64,000 nucleotides of DNA from [Pasteurella] mairii (lineage in GTDB: Bacteria; Pseudomonadota; Gammaproteobacteria; Enterobacterales; Pasteurellaceae): assembly GCA_900454475.1 (NCBI GenBank), contig UGSS01000002.1:2127605-2191604 (forward strand), in the 5' to 3' direction. The position numbers and the translations under genes are program-made. Shown here one piece after another: positions 30,612 through 43,071 of the stretch (position 1 is its first letter; each line of letters starts with the position of its first letter). The notes under the pieces are model-generated. The model was not told the origin of the DNA. It did no database searches and saw nothing but the letters and a program-made list of their open reading frames with translations.

Positions 30612-31904
30612 ATGAGCGTCATTATTCCCATCTGTGTTCTCCTATTTTTATTCATCATTGGAACACCTGTCGCTTTTTGTATTTTCTTTTCCACATTAAG
30701 CTATTTCTTGATGAGTGATCTGCCTATGATCATGCTAGTACAACGATTAGCTGGCGGACTAGAAAGTGTTACGTTACTCGCTATTCCATTTTTCATTATG
30801 GCAGGTGTATTTATGAATCATACTGGCATTAGTGAACGGTTACTTAAATTTTGTGAAGTATTAACAGGACATATGAATGGTGGTTTGGCACAAGTTAATG
30901 TAGCTCTAAGTACATTAATGGGCGGTCTATCCGGTTCCAATATTGCAGACGCCGCAATGAACTCAAAATTACTCGTCCCGCAAATGGTAGCTCGTGGCTA
31001 TAGTGCGTCATTCTCTGCAGCAGTAACAGCCGCAGGTTCCTTAATTACACCGATTATTCCGCCTGGAATAGCGATGATTATTTATGGTTATGTAAATAAT
31101 GTATCTATTGGGCGACTATTTTTGGCTGGCGTCGTTCCTGGCACGCTTCTTTGTATTTTAATGATGATCTTAGTTTCTTTCATTTCTAAAAAGCGCGGAT
31201 ATTTGCCGATTAGAGAAAAAAGAGCAAGTTGTAAAGAGGTTATTATTTCAGCGAAAGACGCCGTTTTAGCATTGTTATTACCTATCATCATTATTGGTGG
31301 AATTCGCATGGGTGTATTTACACCAACGGAAGCGGGGGCAGTTGCTGTAATTTATGCATTAATCTTAGGCATGCTTATTTATCGTAACATGGATGTAAAA
31401 AAACTGTGGTTAGCTACCAGAGAATCTGCTTTGGGTGCGGCTAATGTACTATTAATCATTTGCGTTGCAGTGGCATTTTCGAAATTTCTCACATGGGAAA
31501 GAGTACCTCAAGCCTTAGCAAATTGGATGACAACTGTTGTTGATAGCCCATTAGCATTTTTGATGTTAGTCAATGTTGCATTATTGATCTTAGGTATGTT
31601 CTTAGAAGGGAATGCTATCATGATCGTACTTGCACCATTACTCGCACCGATAGCGCATTCCTATGGCATAGACCCCATTCATTTCGGCATCGTGTTCATC
31701 TTCAATGGAGCAATTGGCACAATTACGCCACCACTAGGCACAGTCATGTTTACAACTTGCTCAATCACGGAAGTTCCTATCGAAAAATTCATCAAAGATG
31801 TTATTCCATTTTGGGGACTTTTATTAGTTGAACTACTTCTTCTTACTTACATCCCCGCTATTACTACGTGGTTACCAAACCTCGTTTATGGCGTCGCCCA
31901 ATAA
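30612..31904 (+). CDS. TRAP transporter large permease (DctM)
   Basis: A 430-residue inner-membrane protein of the ion-transporter superfamily with about 12 hydrophobic segments. DctM signatures: LAIPFFIMAGVFMNHTGISE, GGLSGSNIADAAMNSKLLVP, TAAGSLITPIIPPGIAMIIY, and FLEGNAIMIVLAPLLAPIA. It forms the transport path with DctQ. Here the TRAP unit takes the place of the major-facilitator LgoT used for L-galactonate in E. coli. Confidence 0.93.
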   Translation: MSVIIPICVLLFLFIIGTPVAFCIFFSTLSYFLMSDLPMIMLVQRLAGGLESVTLLAIPFFIMAGVFMNHTGISERLLKFCEVLTGHMNGGLAQVNVALSTLMGGLSGSNIADAAMNSKLLVPQMVARGYSASFSAAVTAAGSLITPIIPPGIAMIIYGYVNNVSIGRLFLAGVVPGTLLCILMMILVSFISKKRGYLPIREKRASCKEVIISAKDAVLALLLPIIIIGGIRMGVFTPTEAGAVAVIYALILGMLIYRNMDVKKLWLATRESALGAANVLLIICVAVAFSKFLTWERVPQALANWMTTVVDSPLAFLMLVNVALLILGMFLEGNAIMIVLAPLLAPIAHSYGIDPIHFGIVFIFNGAIGTITPPLGTVMFTTCSITEVPIEKFIKDVIPFWGLLLVELLLLTYIPAITTWLPNLVYGVAQ

Positions 31905-31926
31905 TTAGCATAATTTAGGTGGTATT

Positions 31927-33390
31927 ATGAAAACCCTCAATCGCAAAAATTTTCCAGGCACACAATATCCAACCAAGATCATTCAATTTGGTGAAGGTAA
32001 TTTTTTACGTGCATTTATTGACTGGCAGATAGATTTATTAAACGAGAAAACCAATTTCAATGCCGGCATCACGATCGTTCGTCCGATCAATACCGATTTT
32101 CCGCCATTATTAGATACACAAGACGGGTTATATACAACAATCATCCGCGGATTAGATGAACGCGGACAAGTAGTTAAACAAAGCCGCATTATTCGTTCCG
32201 TTAATCATGAGCTAAATATTTATCAAAATTATGATGAATATTTACAATTAGCACATAATCTAGACATCAAATTTATTTTTTCAAATACGACAGAAGCAGG
32301 CATTGCTTATAACGAACAAGATCAATTTGATGATCGCCCACCATCCAGTTATCCGGCAAAATTAACTCGTTTGTTATTTGAGCGTTTTAGCTTCACGCAA
32401 GGCGATCCTAATCATGGATTTATTCTTTTCCCTTGCGAATTAATTGATTATAACGGTGAAAAATTAAAAGAATTCGTATTAGCCTACGCAAAACAATGGC
32501 AACTTTCTGCCGAATTTATCACATGGATAACACAAGCAAATACCTTCTGCTCCACATTGGTAGATCGCATTGTAACCGGTTATCCGCGTGCTGAAGCCAA
32601 CGCACTTGAAACAGAATTAGGCTACCAAGATACATTCTTAGATACCGCAGAATATTTCTATCTCTTTGTAATTCAAGGCCCGCAATCACTACGCCAAACA
32701 TTATGCTTAGATAAAGTAGATTTAAACATTTTGGTAGTGGACGACATCAAACCTTACAAAGAACGTAAAGTTGCGATTTTAAATGGCGCCCATACCGCCT
32801 TGGTTCCGGTGGCTTATTTATCTGGAGTGGATACCGTAGGTGAAGCCATGGCAGACACACAATTATGTGAATTTGTTAAAAGTGCGGTCGAAAATGAAAT
32901 CATTCCTGTACTTTCTTTACCAAAAGCGGAATTACAACAATTTGCTGATGCTGTCATTAAACGTTTCCAAAATCCGTTTATTCAGCATCAATTATTATCC
33001 ATTGCGTTAAATAGTATGACCAAATACCGCACCCGAAACTTACCGCAATTATTGGCTTATGTAGAAAAACATCAAAAATTACCACCGCACTTAACCTTTG
33101 CATTGGCGGCATTAATTGCCTTTTACCGTGGAGAACGTGATGGACAACCCATTCCCTTGCAAGATGACGAAATTTGGTTAAACCATTATCAACAATGGTG
33201 GCAACAATATTCTGCGGGTGATATTAGTTTATATCAACTCGTTCATAATGTGTTAAAGCAAGAACAGCATTGGGAACAAAATCTGTGCGAAGTACCGAAA
33301 TTAGCAGAAACGGTAACAGAACAATTAGAATACATTCTTGCCAAAGGAATGCGCCAAGCGTTATCTCATTACTGCGGAGAAAACGTATGA
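31927..33390 (+). CDS. uxaB: Tagaturonate reductase (altronate oxidoreductase)
   Basis: A 487-residue member of the mannitol dehydrogenase family. It has an N-terminal NAD-binding region ([20 protein letters not shown]) and the catalytic lysine segment [20 protein letters not shown]. UxaB interconverts D-tagaturonate and D-altronate with NADH; E. coli UxaB is 483 residues. It is preceded by GGTGG 22 bases after the dctM stop. It overlaps uxaA by four bases (ATGA), showing translational coupling. Uptake signals lie inside at about 32879 and 33083. Confidence 0.93.
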   Translation: MKTLNRKNFPGTQYPTKIIQFGEGNFLRAFIDWQIDLLNEKTNFNAGITIVRPINTDFPPLLDTQDGLYTTIIRGLDERGQVVKQSRIIRSVNHELNIYQNYDEYLQLAHNLDIKFIFSNTTEAGIAYNEQDQFDDRPPSSYPAKLTRLLFERFSFTQGDPNHGFILFPCELIDYNGEKLKEFVLAYAKQWQLSAEFITWITQANTFCSTLVDRIVTGYPRAEANALETELGYQDTFLDTAEYFYLFVIQGPQSLRQTLCLDKVDLNILVVDDIKPYKERKVAILNGAHTALVPVAYLSGVDTVGEAMADTQLCEFVKSAVENEIIPVLSLPKAELQQFADAVIKRFQNPFIQHQLLSIALNSMTKYRTRNLPQLLAYVEKHQKLPPHLTFALAALIAFYRGERDGQPIPLQDDEIWLNHYQQWWQQYSAGDISLYQLVHNVLKQEQHWEQNLCEVPKLAETVTEQLEYILAKGMRQALSHYCGENV

Positions 33391-34874
33391 AACAATTTAT
33401 CCAAATCAATCCGCAAGATAATGTCGCGGTAGCATTACAAGATTTGCCAGCAAAAACGGTCTTAGCGTTTAATCAGCATGAGATTACATTAACTGAGGAT
33501 ATTGCAAGAGGGCATAAATTTGCCCTCAATAACATCGCCGCGCAGCAAAATGTGATGAAATATGGTTACGCAATCGGTCATGCATTACAACCTATTCAAG
33601 CGGGTGATCATGTTCATACTCATAATGTTAAAACCAATTTAAATGATATTAATGACTACCAATACCAACCGGAAATACCTCATGCTGATATTTCCTTTCC
33701 CGATCGGGAGGTACAAATTTATCGTCGTTCAAATGGCGAAATTGGTATTCGTAACGAACTATGGATCATCCCGACGGTAGGTTGTGTGGTAGGCATTGCC
33801 AACCAAATCAAAAAAATCTTTATGCAACATCACAAACTCGACGACATTGACGGTATTTTTACTTTCAATCATAGTTACGGTTGTTCACAACTCGGCGATG
33901 ACCATGAAAATACGAAAATCATGTTGCAAAATATGGTCAAACATCCGAATGCCGGTGCAGTTTTGGTGATTGGATTAGGTTGCGAAAATAACCAAATCGA
34001 TGCATTTAAAGCAACCTTAGGGGAATACGATGAAAATCGGGTAAAATTCATGGTATCTCAACATTATGATAACGAAGTGGAACAAGGCGTTGAATTATTA
34101 CAACAATTATATGATGTCATGCGCCGGGATAAACGTGAAAACGGAAAGCTCAGTGAAGTCAAATTCGGTTTAGAATGTGGTGGTTCAGATGGTTTTTCCG
34201 GTATTACCGCCAACCCAATGCTCGGCAATTTTTCCGATTATGTCATCAGCCACGGTGGAACAACGGTATTAACCGAAGTTCCGGAAATGTTCGGTGCAGA
34301 ACGGATCTTAATGAGCCACAGTAAAAATGAGGCAATTTTCCATAAAACCGTCGCCATGGTAAACGATTTCAAACAGTATTTTATTTCCCATAATCAACCT
34401 ATTTACGAAAATCCATCACCGGGAAATAAAGCCGGCGGTATTACAACCTTAGAAGATAAATCTTTGGGTTGTACTCAAAAAGCCGGTCATAGCCAAGTCA
34501 CAGATGTTTTAAAATATGGCGAACGATTAAAAACAGCCGGGCTAAATTTACTCAGCGCCCCGGGCAATGATGCAGTTGCCACCAGTGCCTTAGCCGGCGC
34601 GGGTTGTCATATGGTGCTATTTACCACCGGTCGAGGAACACCCTATGGCGGGTTCGTACCGACCATGAAAATAGCCACCAACAGCGAACTTGCCATAAAG
34701 AAAAAACATTGGATTGATTTTGACGCTGGGCGTCTGGTGCATGATACAACAATGGAACAATTGCTAACGGATTTTATTGATTTGATCGTTGCCACCGTGA
34801 ACGGACAACCCACTAAAAATGAAATCAATGAATTTAGAGAACTTGCCATCTTCAAAAGTGGCGTCACTTTGTAG
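33387..34874 (+). CDS. uxaA: Altronate dehydratase
   Basis: A 495-residue iron-dependent dehydratase converting D-altronate to 2-keto-3-deoxygluconate. It has an N-terminal SAF-type domain (about 1-90, [19 protein letters not shown]) and a large C-terminal catalytic domain with [15 protein letters not shown]-like, [20 protein letters not shown] and [17 protein letters not shown] segments. The start MKQFIQ (33387) overlaps the uxaB stop; upstream in-frame codons lie inside uxaB and were rejected. Length equals E. coli UxaA. Confidence 0.95.
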   Translation: MKQFIQINPQDNVAVALQDLPAKTVLAFNQHEITLTEDIARGHKFALNNIAAQQNVMKYGYAIGHALQPIQAGDHVHTHNVKTNLNDINDYQYQPEIPHADISFPDREVQIYRRSNGEIGIRNELWIIPTVGCVVGIANQIKKIFMQHHKLDDIDGIFTFNHSYGCSQLGDDHENTKIMLQNMVKHPNAGAVLVIGLGCENNQIDAFKATLGEYDENRVKFMVSQHYDNEVEQGVELLQQLYDVMRRDKRENGKLSEVKFGLECGGSDGFSGITANPMLGNFSDYVISHGGTTVLTEVPEMFGAERILMSHSKNEAIFHKTVAMVNDFKQYFISHNQPIYENPSPGNKAGGITTLEDKSLGCTQKAGHSQVTDVLKYGERLKTAGLNLLSAPGNDAVATSALAGAGCHMVLFTTGRGTPYGGFVPTMKIATNSELAIKKKHWIDFDAGRLVHDTTMEQLLTDFIDLIVATVNGQPTKNEINEFRELAIFKSGVTL

Positions 34875-34886
34875 TAAGGAAAAATC

Positions 34887-35137
34887 ATGAAAAAATTGAC
34901 CGCACTTGACATCTTAACAACGTCCCCAATCGTGCCAGTTATTGCAATCCAACAAATAAAAGATGCCATTCCTCTCGCTCAAGCATTAGTCAACGTAGGT
35001 GTTAAGGTATTGGAGGTGCCTCTTTCCGCCCGTTTGCAAGGGAAAAATGAGATTCAGGCGACACAAAAAGGACATCAGCCGGTCAAGTCATCCAACATCA
35101 AGGTGCAATTGTCCCGAAAACATTATTTTCAATTTAA
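34887..35137 (+). pseudogene. eda-kdgK fusion remnant: start of KDPG aldolase joined to end of KDG kinase
   Basis: Residues 1-46 (MKKLTALDILTTSPIVPVIA up to VGVKVLEVPL) match the N-terminus of KDPG aldolase Eda. From codon 47 the same frame gives LSARLQGKNEIQATQKGH, which aligns without gaps to the near-C-terminal LAVRLTGGSAEDAAKRGH of KdgK. After that histidine (35073-35075) the frame shifts: AGQVIQHQGAIVPKTLFSI in another frame (35078-35134, stop TAA 35135-35137) corresponds to KdgK's STVIQYRGAIIPREAM end. A single deletion seems to have removed most of both genes. Neither activity can survive. It follows uxaA by 12 bases, where pathway order would place eda and kdgK. Confidence 0.82.
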
Positions 35138-35143
35138 GCAAAC

Positions 35144-35174
35144 AAAAAACGGGTTAATCCCTTAACCCGTTTAT
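35144..35174. terminator. Bidirectional terminator after the eda-kdgK remnant
   Basis: Arms ACGGGTTAA (35149-35157) and TTAACCCGT (35162-35170) around TCCC, with an A-run on the left and T's on the right. It serves the uxaBA operon and the convergent yqhA. Confidence 0.88.
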
Positions 35175-35177
35175 ATC

Positions 35178-35741
35178 TCAATGATTTTTATGGCTGGTAC
35201 CATATAAAATCTTATCGGTGTATGCCATGGCGACGGCGGAGATCAAAAAGCCGAGGTGGAGGAATAATTGCCACATCATGGTTTTTTCTGGCATATTTGC
35301 CGCATTAACAAAGGTTTGCAGCAAATGAATGGAAGAAATGCTGATGATAGACATCGATAATTTAACTTTTAATACCGAAGCGTTGACATGACTTAACCAT
35401 TCCGGTTCGTCGGGATGCCCCTCGGTATTCAACTTGGATACAAAGGTTTCGTAGCCGCCCACAATCACCATCACCAATAAATTGGCGATCATCACCACAT
35501 CAATTAAATTTAATACCGCGAGCATAATCGCGTTGGAATCCAATTGTTGCAAATCTACCATTAAAACCCATAATGATTTCATAAACTTATACGCATAAAT
35601 CGCTTGTACAACAATCAGCCCCAAATAAAGCGGCAATTGTAACCAGCGGCTGGCAAAAATAATTTTGCTGAAAACCGTTTGTCTTTTGTGCAGTTGAGGG
35701 ACTGCGGTTGGATGTTCGTGTTGCATAAAATTCCTATTCAC
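35178..35741 (-). CDS. yqhA: UPF0114 family membrane protein (YqhA)
   Basis: A 187-residue inner-membrane protein with about four hydrophobic segments. Family signature stretches: [57 protein letters not shown] and a C-terminal [10 protein letters not shown]-like helix. Function is unknown. The N-terminus may start at M1 or at MQHEHP (codon 6). It is convergent with the uxaBA operon. Confidence 0.85.
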   Translation of the reverse strand: MNRNFMQHEHPTAVPQLHKRQTVFSKIIFASRWLQLPLYLGLIVVQAIYAYKFMKSLWVLMVDLQQLDSNAIMLAVLNLIDVVMIANLLVMVIVGGYETFVSKLNTEGHPDEPEWLSHVNASVLKVKLSMSIISISSIHLLQTFVNAANMPEKTMMWQLFLHLGFLISAVAMAYTDKILYGTSHKNH

Positions 35742-35804
35742 TAATTCGCCTGTTTGGTTTGGGCGCTAAAATTACCTGTTTCTCATGAAATTTTCAATGG
35801 TTTT

Positions 35805-37409
35805 TCACTTATTTTCCGCGCTGACAATGGTTAATTTTTCTACATTAACATCATTATGTAACAACTCCACCTCTGGCATCACTTTATTTGCTTTTGCCGA
35901 TAAACTTTTAAAGCGTTCCACTTTGCCAATCAGCCCTTGATTTCCTACCAACGCGGTCACGGTTTGATTGTAATGCGAACTGACAGACGACAAACTATTG
36001 CCTAATTTATTCAATCGCTCGGCAACCAAGCACACTTGATTATAAATTTCACCGGCTCTTTCGCTGATTTCTTTCGCTTCCGCGTTGCCGCGTTCGATGC
36101 GCCATAAATTTGCCACCGTACGCAAAATCGGCATTAAAGTTGTATAAGACACTAAAATCACATTTTTTTGGTAACCATAATTGAATAATTCACTATCATG
36201 TTTCATGGCTTCAATATACGCCGGTTCTACCGCAATAAACATCAGCACAAAATTCGGACTGCGCATGCCAATCAAATTACTGTAATCCTTACGCGCCAAA
36301 TCGTCGATATGATTTTTAATGGCTTTGCAATGCTCGCGCAACAATTGCATTTTTTCTATTTCGTCGTCAGAATTGACCGCACTTTCATAAGCATTGAGCG
36401 ACATTTTGCTGTCAATAATCAGATGCTTATTATCCGGCAAATACACCACAAAATCAGGATAATTATGCTTGCCCTCTTGATTGCGAAAATGAGATTGCGC
36501 TGCATAATGCTCACCTTCAATTAATCCCGCCAACTGCAACGCGCGCGCCAATTGCACCTCGCCCCAATTACCCAAGGTTTTCTTTTCACCACGCAACGCA
36601 GAAGTTAAATGGTTAGCTTGTTCCGACATGCTCAAACCCAGCTCCATCACTTTTTTAATTTCCGCCTCCAATCCGGCATTCCCTTTCACTGCCTCCGAAT
36701 GAATTTCATTCACTCGCTTTTGAAATCCCTCAATTTGCTCACGAAACGGTTTTAACAAACTGTCCAACGCCGATTGATTGGACTGGCTGAAACGCTGGCT
36801 TTTTTCCTCCAAAATTTGATTGGCTAAATTTTGAAACTCAACGCCCAACTGTGCCTTAGCTTGCTGAAAATTGGCTTGTTGTTCAGCAAAATTTTTCTCT
36901 TTTTCCGCCAACGTGGTTTTTAATTCCGTCAATTCTTGCGAAAGTGCGGTATATTTTTCGTTTAAATGTTGCCACTCCGATTCTTTAAGCTGCAAATGAG
37001 CAGTTTGTTGCGCCAACTGTTGTTGCAAGGCATCAGCTTGCGCTGACGCAATACCAAAACGCTCTTTCACCGCCGTCATTTGCGCCTGCACATTTTCCAT
37101 TCGAGCTTGTTCTTGATCTAATTCGCTTTGTAAATAGGTGATTTTCTCATCGCGTTCGACTAAACGCACTTGCAAACCTTCCGCACCGGTTTGTACTTTA
37201 ATTATTTGTTGATCCAACTGATTTTTCACCTGCGTCAGCTGTTCATATTTTCCCAATAATTCATTGAAATTATTGATAGTTTTATTCAAATCTTGGCTTA
37301 ATTCCTGCACATCACGACGACGTTTTGCCAACATAAATAAAAACACGACACACAAAACCAACAGCAAAAGTGCGGTCAAAAAAAACGGATTTTCGAGAAA
37401 TGGTTGCAT
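35805..37409 (-). CDS. rmuC: DNA recombination protein RmuC
   Basis: A 534-residue protein with an N-terminal membrane helix (FFLTALLLLVLCVVFLFMLA), a long coiled coil (about 35-190) and the RmuC nuclease-like domain (about 215-500). The domain shows KKTLGNWGEVQLARALQLAG, YPDFVVYLPDNKHLIIDSKM and ERAGEIYNQVCLVAERL. RmuC limits DNA inversions at short inverted repeats. Three uptake signals lie inside (about 36378, 36953, 37368). Confidence 0.93.
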   Translation of the reverse strand: MQPFLENPFFLTALLLLVLCVVFLFMLAKRRRDVQELSQDLNKTINNFNELLGKYEQLTQVKNQLDQQIIKVQTGAEGLQVRLVERDEKITYLQSELDQEQARMENVQAQMTAVKERFGIASAQADALQQQLAQQTAHLQLKESEWQHLNEKYTALSQELTELKTTLAEKEKNFAEQQANFQQAKAQLGVEFQNLANQILEEKSQRFSQSNQSALDSLLKPFREQIEGFQKRVNEIHSEAVKGNAGLEAEIKKVMELGLSMSEQANHLTSALRGEKKTLGNWGEVQLARALQLAGLIEGEHYAAQSHFRNQEGKHNYPDFVVYLPDNKHLIIDSKMSLNAYESAVNSDDEIEKMQLLREHCKAIKNHIDDLARKDYSNLIGMRSPNFVLMFIAVEPAYIEAMKHDSELFNYGYQKNVILVSYTTLMPILRTVANLWRIERGNAEAKEISERAGEIYNQVCLVAERLNKLGNSLSSVSSHYNQTVTALVGNQGLIGKVERFKSLSAKANKVMPEVELLHNDVNVEKLTIVSAENK

Positions 37410-37531
37410 AATTTTTCCTTTTGTTAAGCGGATAAATTATAAAGCAATTTAGTGCGTTTGCGATACTTCGTCTTGTAAAAATGGGAATTTATTGTTAATC
37501 TCAAGACCCGTTTTGTTAAATCGCCATCGCT

Positions 37532-38083
37532 ATGTCAAATTCGCTTTTTCAGCCCAGCAAACATCAAGAGCATTGCCCGCAATGTGGCGCATTGCTACAG
37601 ATAAAACAAGGCAAAAAAGGACTTTTTTTAGGCTGTAGCGCCTATCCGGCTTGTGATTATTTAAAACCGTTACAAGCGCAATTTACGCCAAAAATTATCA
37701 AAAATCTTGACGAAAATTGTCCAAAGTGCGGTCATTTCCTGCAATTAAAACAAGGACATTTTGGAATGTTTATTGGTTGTAGCCATTATCCGGAATGCGA
37801 TTTTGTGGTTCATGAACAAGTACCGGAAAGCGAAGACAATGCCATCATCTGCCCCGATTGTCAGCAAGGGCATCTGGTTGCCAGACGCGGACAACAAGGC
37901 AAAATTTTCTACGCCTGCGATCGATTTCCAAAATGTAAATTTACTCTCGCCGGCAAACCCTATCCGGTCCGTTGCCCACAATGTCAGGGCGAAGTCGCCA
38001 TCTTAAAAAAGGAAACAGAAACACACCGCACTTGGCTTTGCGCCAATAAAATCTGTCGTTGTGTATTTGAAACAGAAAAATGA
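37532..38083 (+). CDS. yrdD: Topoisomerase I-type zinc-finger protein YrdD
   Basis: A 183-residue protein made of four tandem C4 zinc fingers like those at the C-terminus of topoisomerase I: CPQCGALL...[15 protein letters not shown]...[16 protein letters not shown]...CDRFPKC, and CPQCQGEV...CANKICRC. It probably binds single-stranded nucleic acid; its precise role is unknown. It overlaps tsaC by four bases (ATGA). The yrdD-tsaC-aroE order is the same as in E. coli. Confidence 0.88.
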   Translation: MSNSLFQPSKHQEHCPQCGALLQIKQGKKGLFLGCSAYPACDYLKPLQAQFTPKIIKNLDENCPKCGHFLQLKQGHFGMFIGCSHYPECDFVVHEQVPESEDNAIICPDCQQGHLVARRGQQGKIFYACDRFPKCKFTLAGKPYPVRCPQCQGEVAILKKETETHRTWLCANKICRCVFETEK

Positions 38084-38631
38084 ATATTACACAAATTGTT
38101 ACTCAATTAAAACAAAATCAGGTTGTCGCCTACCCTACCGAAGCGGTTTTTGGCTTGGGCTGTAATCCACTTAGTGAAAGTGCGGTCGAAAAATTATTGA
38201 TTTTAAAACAACGACCTGTGGATAAAGGACTGATTTTAGTCGCACCAGCGTTAAGTTATCTACAACCTTTCATGGATACGCGCGAATTTACTTCGTTGCA
38301 TTGGCAACGTTTAACCGCGCATTATGATCGTCCAACGACGTGGGTCGTTCCGGCAGCGGCAACAACACCACGTTTTTTAACCGGCAAATTTTCCAGCATT
38401 GCCATTCGACTATGTCCTCATCCGGCGGTCAAACAACTGTGCGAACAAACCGGTTTCGCGCTGACCTCCACCAGCGCCAATTTATCCGGCTTAACGCCAT
38501 GTAAAACCGCCAAGGAAGTCAAACAGCAATTTGGTGATGAGTTTCCGGTGTTGGACATGGCAGTGGGTGAAGCACAAAATCCCTCCGAAATTCGGGATCT
38601 TTTTACCCAACAACTTTTTAGACAAGGATAA
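38080..38631 (+). CDS. tsaC: Threonylcarbamoyl-AMP synthase TsaC
   Basis: A 183-residue YrdC-domain protein that makes threonylcarbamoyl-AMP from threonine, bicarbonate and ATP for the t6A37 modification of tRNA. Typical segments: [58 protein letters not shown]. Length matches the short TsaC type. Flanked by yrdD (overlap) and aroE (3 bases). Confidence 0.95.
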   Translation: MNITQIVTQLKQNQVVAYPTEAVFGLGCNPLSESAVEKLLILKQRPVDKGLILVAPALSYLQPFMDTREFTSLHWQRLTAHYDRPTTWVVPAAATTPRFLTGKFSSIAIRLCPHPAVKQLCEQTGFALTSTSANLSGLTPCKTAKEVKQQFGDEFPVLDMAVGEAQNPSEIRDLFTQQLFRQG

Positions 38632-39438
<807 letters not shown>

Positions 39439-39444
39439 AGATCC

Positions 39445-39466
39445 AAGGGCTGAAATGCCCTTTTTG
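39445..39466 (+). terminator. Terminator after aroE
   Basis: AAGGGC and GCCCTT around TGAAAT with five T's at the end, 7 bases past the stop. Confidence 0.75.
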
Positions 39467-39680
39467 TTTATTTATCTGTTTGATTTTTAGGCAGCATTTC
39501 ACCAGATAAAATTAGATTATCTCTAATAAAAATCAATATTTATTAAATAAATTCAATACCTCATATGTTTTATGATTTTCCTTTATGAAATCATTTGCAA
39601 TTAAATCGGTTTTTAGTAGATATTATTGAAAGCCAACGAGCTATTTTTAATTATTATGCAAACAACATTAATTCTTTTAG

Positions 39681-41045
<1,365 letters not shown>

Positions 41046-41067
41046 TTTTAGACAAGCTAAAAACGAC

Positions 41068-41097
41068 AAAGGCATAGTAAAAACTATGCCTTTTTAT
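41068..41097. terminator. Terminator between convergent gdhA and the MFS gene
   Basis: AAAGGCATAG and CTATGCCTTT form a 10-bp stem around TAAAAA, followed by a T-rich tract. Confidence 0.88.
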
Positions 41098-41110
41098 TTT
41101 TCATGTCCAC

Positions 41111-42502
41111 TTAAGAACGCACGCGTAAACTATCGCCATCCGTTTTTTTCAAGCGCAATAAAAACGCGACTAAAATCACCACAAAAATGACCGTGGTCAA
41201 AAAGGTGTAACTAAAGGCTTGTTGCAATTGTTCACCCGTTTCGCCAACCGCATCACGATATAAACTTAAAATCACAGACGACACCGCAATCCCGAAACTT
41301 ATCCCCACTTGTTGCGAAACACTCAACATGGTCGAACCACCGCTGGTTTGATGGGGTGCAAGATCACTAATGGTAAGCGTATTGACCGCAGTGAAAACCA
41401 ACGACATACTAAACCCGTACCACACCAAAACCAACACCATCACCCATATCGTCGTTTCCGGCGTAAAATGACTCATGGTAAAAATCGCCAAGCCCATTGA
41501 AATGGCAAAGCCAATCAGTGTCGTTTTATATCCAATTGCGACTAAAATACGGCTAATAAACGGTCTTCCCAACACCGAACTTATTGCAATCGGCGTCATC
41601 ATCCAGCCAGTAGTTTCCGCGTCGTATAAAAATGCCACTTGTAACATCAATGGCAACAAGAAAGGCGTACTAGAACTAAATAAACGAATAATCAAATTCG
41701 CCACAACGCCGATACGAAAAGTTCGCACAAAAAATAACGAGCGTGGCAAAAGGGCATTATCATTCACTCTAGCATAGGCATAATATAACAATAATAAAAT
41801 CACGCCGGCAGTAATCACAGGCAGACTTTCTATGCGTGGCACAGAATTTTCCGCCACCAAATCCATGCCAAGAGTTAACGCCACTAATCCCCCCCCAAAT
41901 AACACAAAGCCTTTCCAATCCAATTTTGGCACGTTGTCTTTAACATTTGGCATATAAAAATGCGCCGCAATAATGCCGAGTATACCGATAGGAATATTGA
42001 TCAAAAAGATCCAATGCCAAGTAGCATAGGTCACCAACCAACCACCTAAAATCGGTCCAACAACCGGTCCAATAAGCCCCGCCATGGCAGTCAAATTCCA
42101 CGCTGCAAGCAATTGGGATTTTTCAATCGAACGCAACATGGATAAGCGCGCCACCGGCATCATTAACGCGCCACCAACACCTTGCAAAACGCGCGAAAAG
42201 ACCAACATATCCAAGGAGTTAGAAAACGAACAGGCAATCGATCCTAATACAAACACGGTGACAGAAAAACGAAAGACATTGCGCGTACCGAAACGATCCG
42301 CCAGCCAGCCGCTTAAGGGAATAAAAAGCGCCACAGTCAAGGCATAGCTAATAATCGCCAGCTGCATATTTAGCGGTGATGCATTTAAACTACGAGAAAT
42401 TGCTGGTAGAGCAGTATTTAAAATAGTGGCGTCAAGCGTTTGCATAAATAATGCCATCGCTGCGATCCAGGCTAAACCGCGATAACTTGCTTCCTTTTTC
42501 AT
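41111..42502 (-). CDS. MFS multidrug efflux transporter, DHA2 family (MdtD-like)
   Basis: A 463-residue, probably 14-helix drug:proton antiporter. It has DHA2 signatures FMQTLDATILNTALPAISRS at residues 19-38, LSGWLADRFGTRNVF (motif A), SRVLQGVGGALMMPVARLSM and TWHWIFLINIPIGILGI. It is most like E. coli MdtD. The substrate is unknown. mobB ends 14 bases upstream on the same strand. Confidence 0.88.
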   Translation of the reverse strand: MKKEASYRGLAWIAAMALFMQTLDATILNTALPAISRSLNASPLNMQLAIISYALTVALFIPLSGWLADRFGTRNVFRFSVTVFVLGSIACSFSNSLDMLVFSRVLQGVGGALMMPVARLSMLRSIEKSQLLAAWNLTAMAGLIGPVVGPILGGWLVTYATWHWIFLINIPIGILGIIAAHFYMPNVKDNVPKLDWKGFVLFGGGLVALTLGMDLVAENSVPRIESLPVITAGVILLLLYYAYARVNDNALLPRSLFFVRTFRIGVVANLIIRLFSSSTPFLLPLMLQVAFLYDAETTGWMMTPIAISSVLGRPFISRILVAIGYKTTLIGFAISMGLAIFTMSHFTPETTIWVMVLVLVWYGFSMSLVFTAVNTLTISDLAPHQTSGGSTMLSVSQQVGISFGIAVSSVILSLYRDAVGETGEQLQQAFSYTFLTTVIFVVILVAFLLRLKKTDGDSLRVRS

Positions 42503-42516
42503 AAAACTATCCTATT

Positions 42517-43023
42517 TTACACCGCACTTTTTGCCATTTCGTACCATTGATAAATAAATGTCGCCACCGCATCGGGGTGATTAATATTTAATCTTGGCAA
42601 AGTGCTTTCTACGTCATAATCCGTTACCAGTGCGACCACATTTTCATCAATTTCCGGTAAAGGTTTTGTCATCCCTTGATGATGCAATAAGATTTTCGGG
42701 ATGGGCTCATCTTTAAATCCTTCTACCAAAATCAAATCGGTTAATGTGGGATCAAATTGTTTTGCCAAATAGGCTAAAGAAACCGCTTGGGGCGTTTCGG
42801 TCATTAATGCCCAACGCTCGGCGCACGCCATAATCACCTGGCTTGCGCCGGCTTCTTTCATGCGCCAACTGTCTTTCCCTGCTTTATCCACTTGTGCATT
42901 GTGATGGCTATGTTTAATCACCGCCACACGCAGGTTTTGTGCGGATAACAGTGGTAACAATTTTTCAAGTAACGTCGTTTTTCCACTACCGCTATAACCG
43001 GTAATGCCTAGTAATTTGATCAT
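42517..43023 (-). CDS. mobB: Molybdopterin-guanine dinucleotide biosynthesis adapter MobB
   Basis: A 168-residue P-loop GTP-binding protein, with Walker A GYSGSGKTTLLEKLLP at residues 8-23 and the following KHSHHNAQVDKAGKDSWRMK. MobB assists MobA in attaching GMP to molybdopterin. An uptake signal lies just before the stop (about 42521). mobA is not in the window. Confidence 0.93.
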   Translation of the reverse strand: MIKLLGITGYSGSGKTTLLEKLLPLLSAQNLRVAVIKHSHHNAQVDKAGKDSWRMKEAGASQVIMACAERWALMTETPQAVSLAYLAKQFDPTLTDLILVEGFKDEPIPKILLHHQGMTKPLPEIDENVVALVTDYDVESTLPRLNINHPDAVATFIYQWYEMAKSAV

Positions 43024-43071
43024 AAAACCCTGTGAAAAGTTGGAGAAGTGTTTGCTAATGCTAACACAAAA

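Noticed and set aside
34643-34969. Minus-strand frame across the end of uxaA and the eda remnant
   Set aside because: It overlaps conserved UxaA sequence in antisense and has no recognisable domain.
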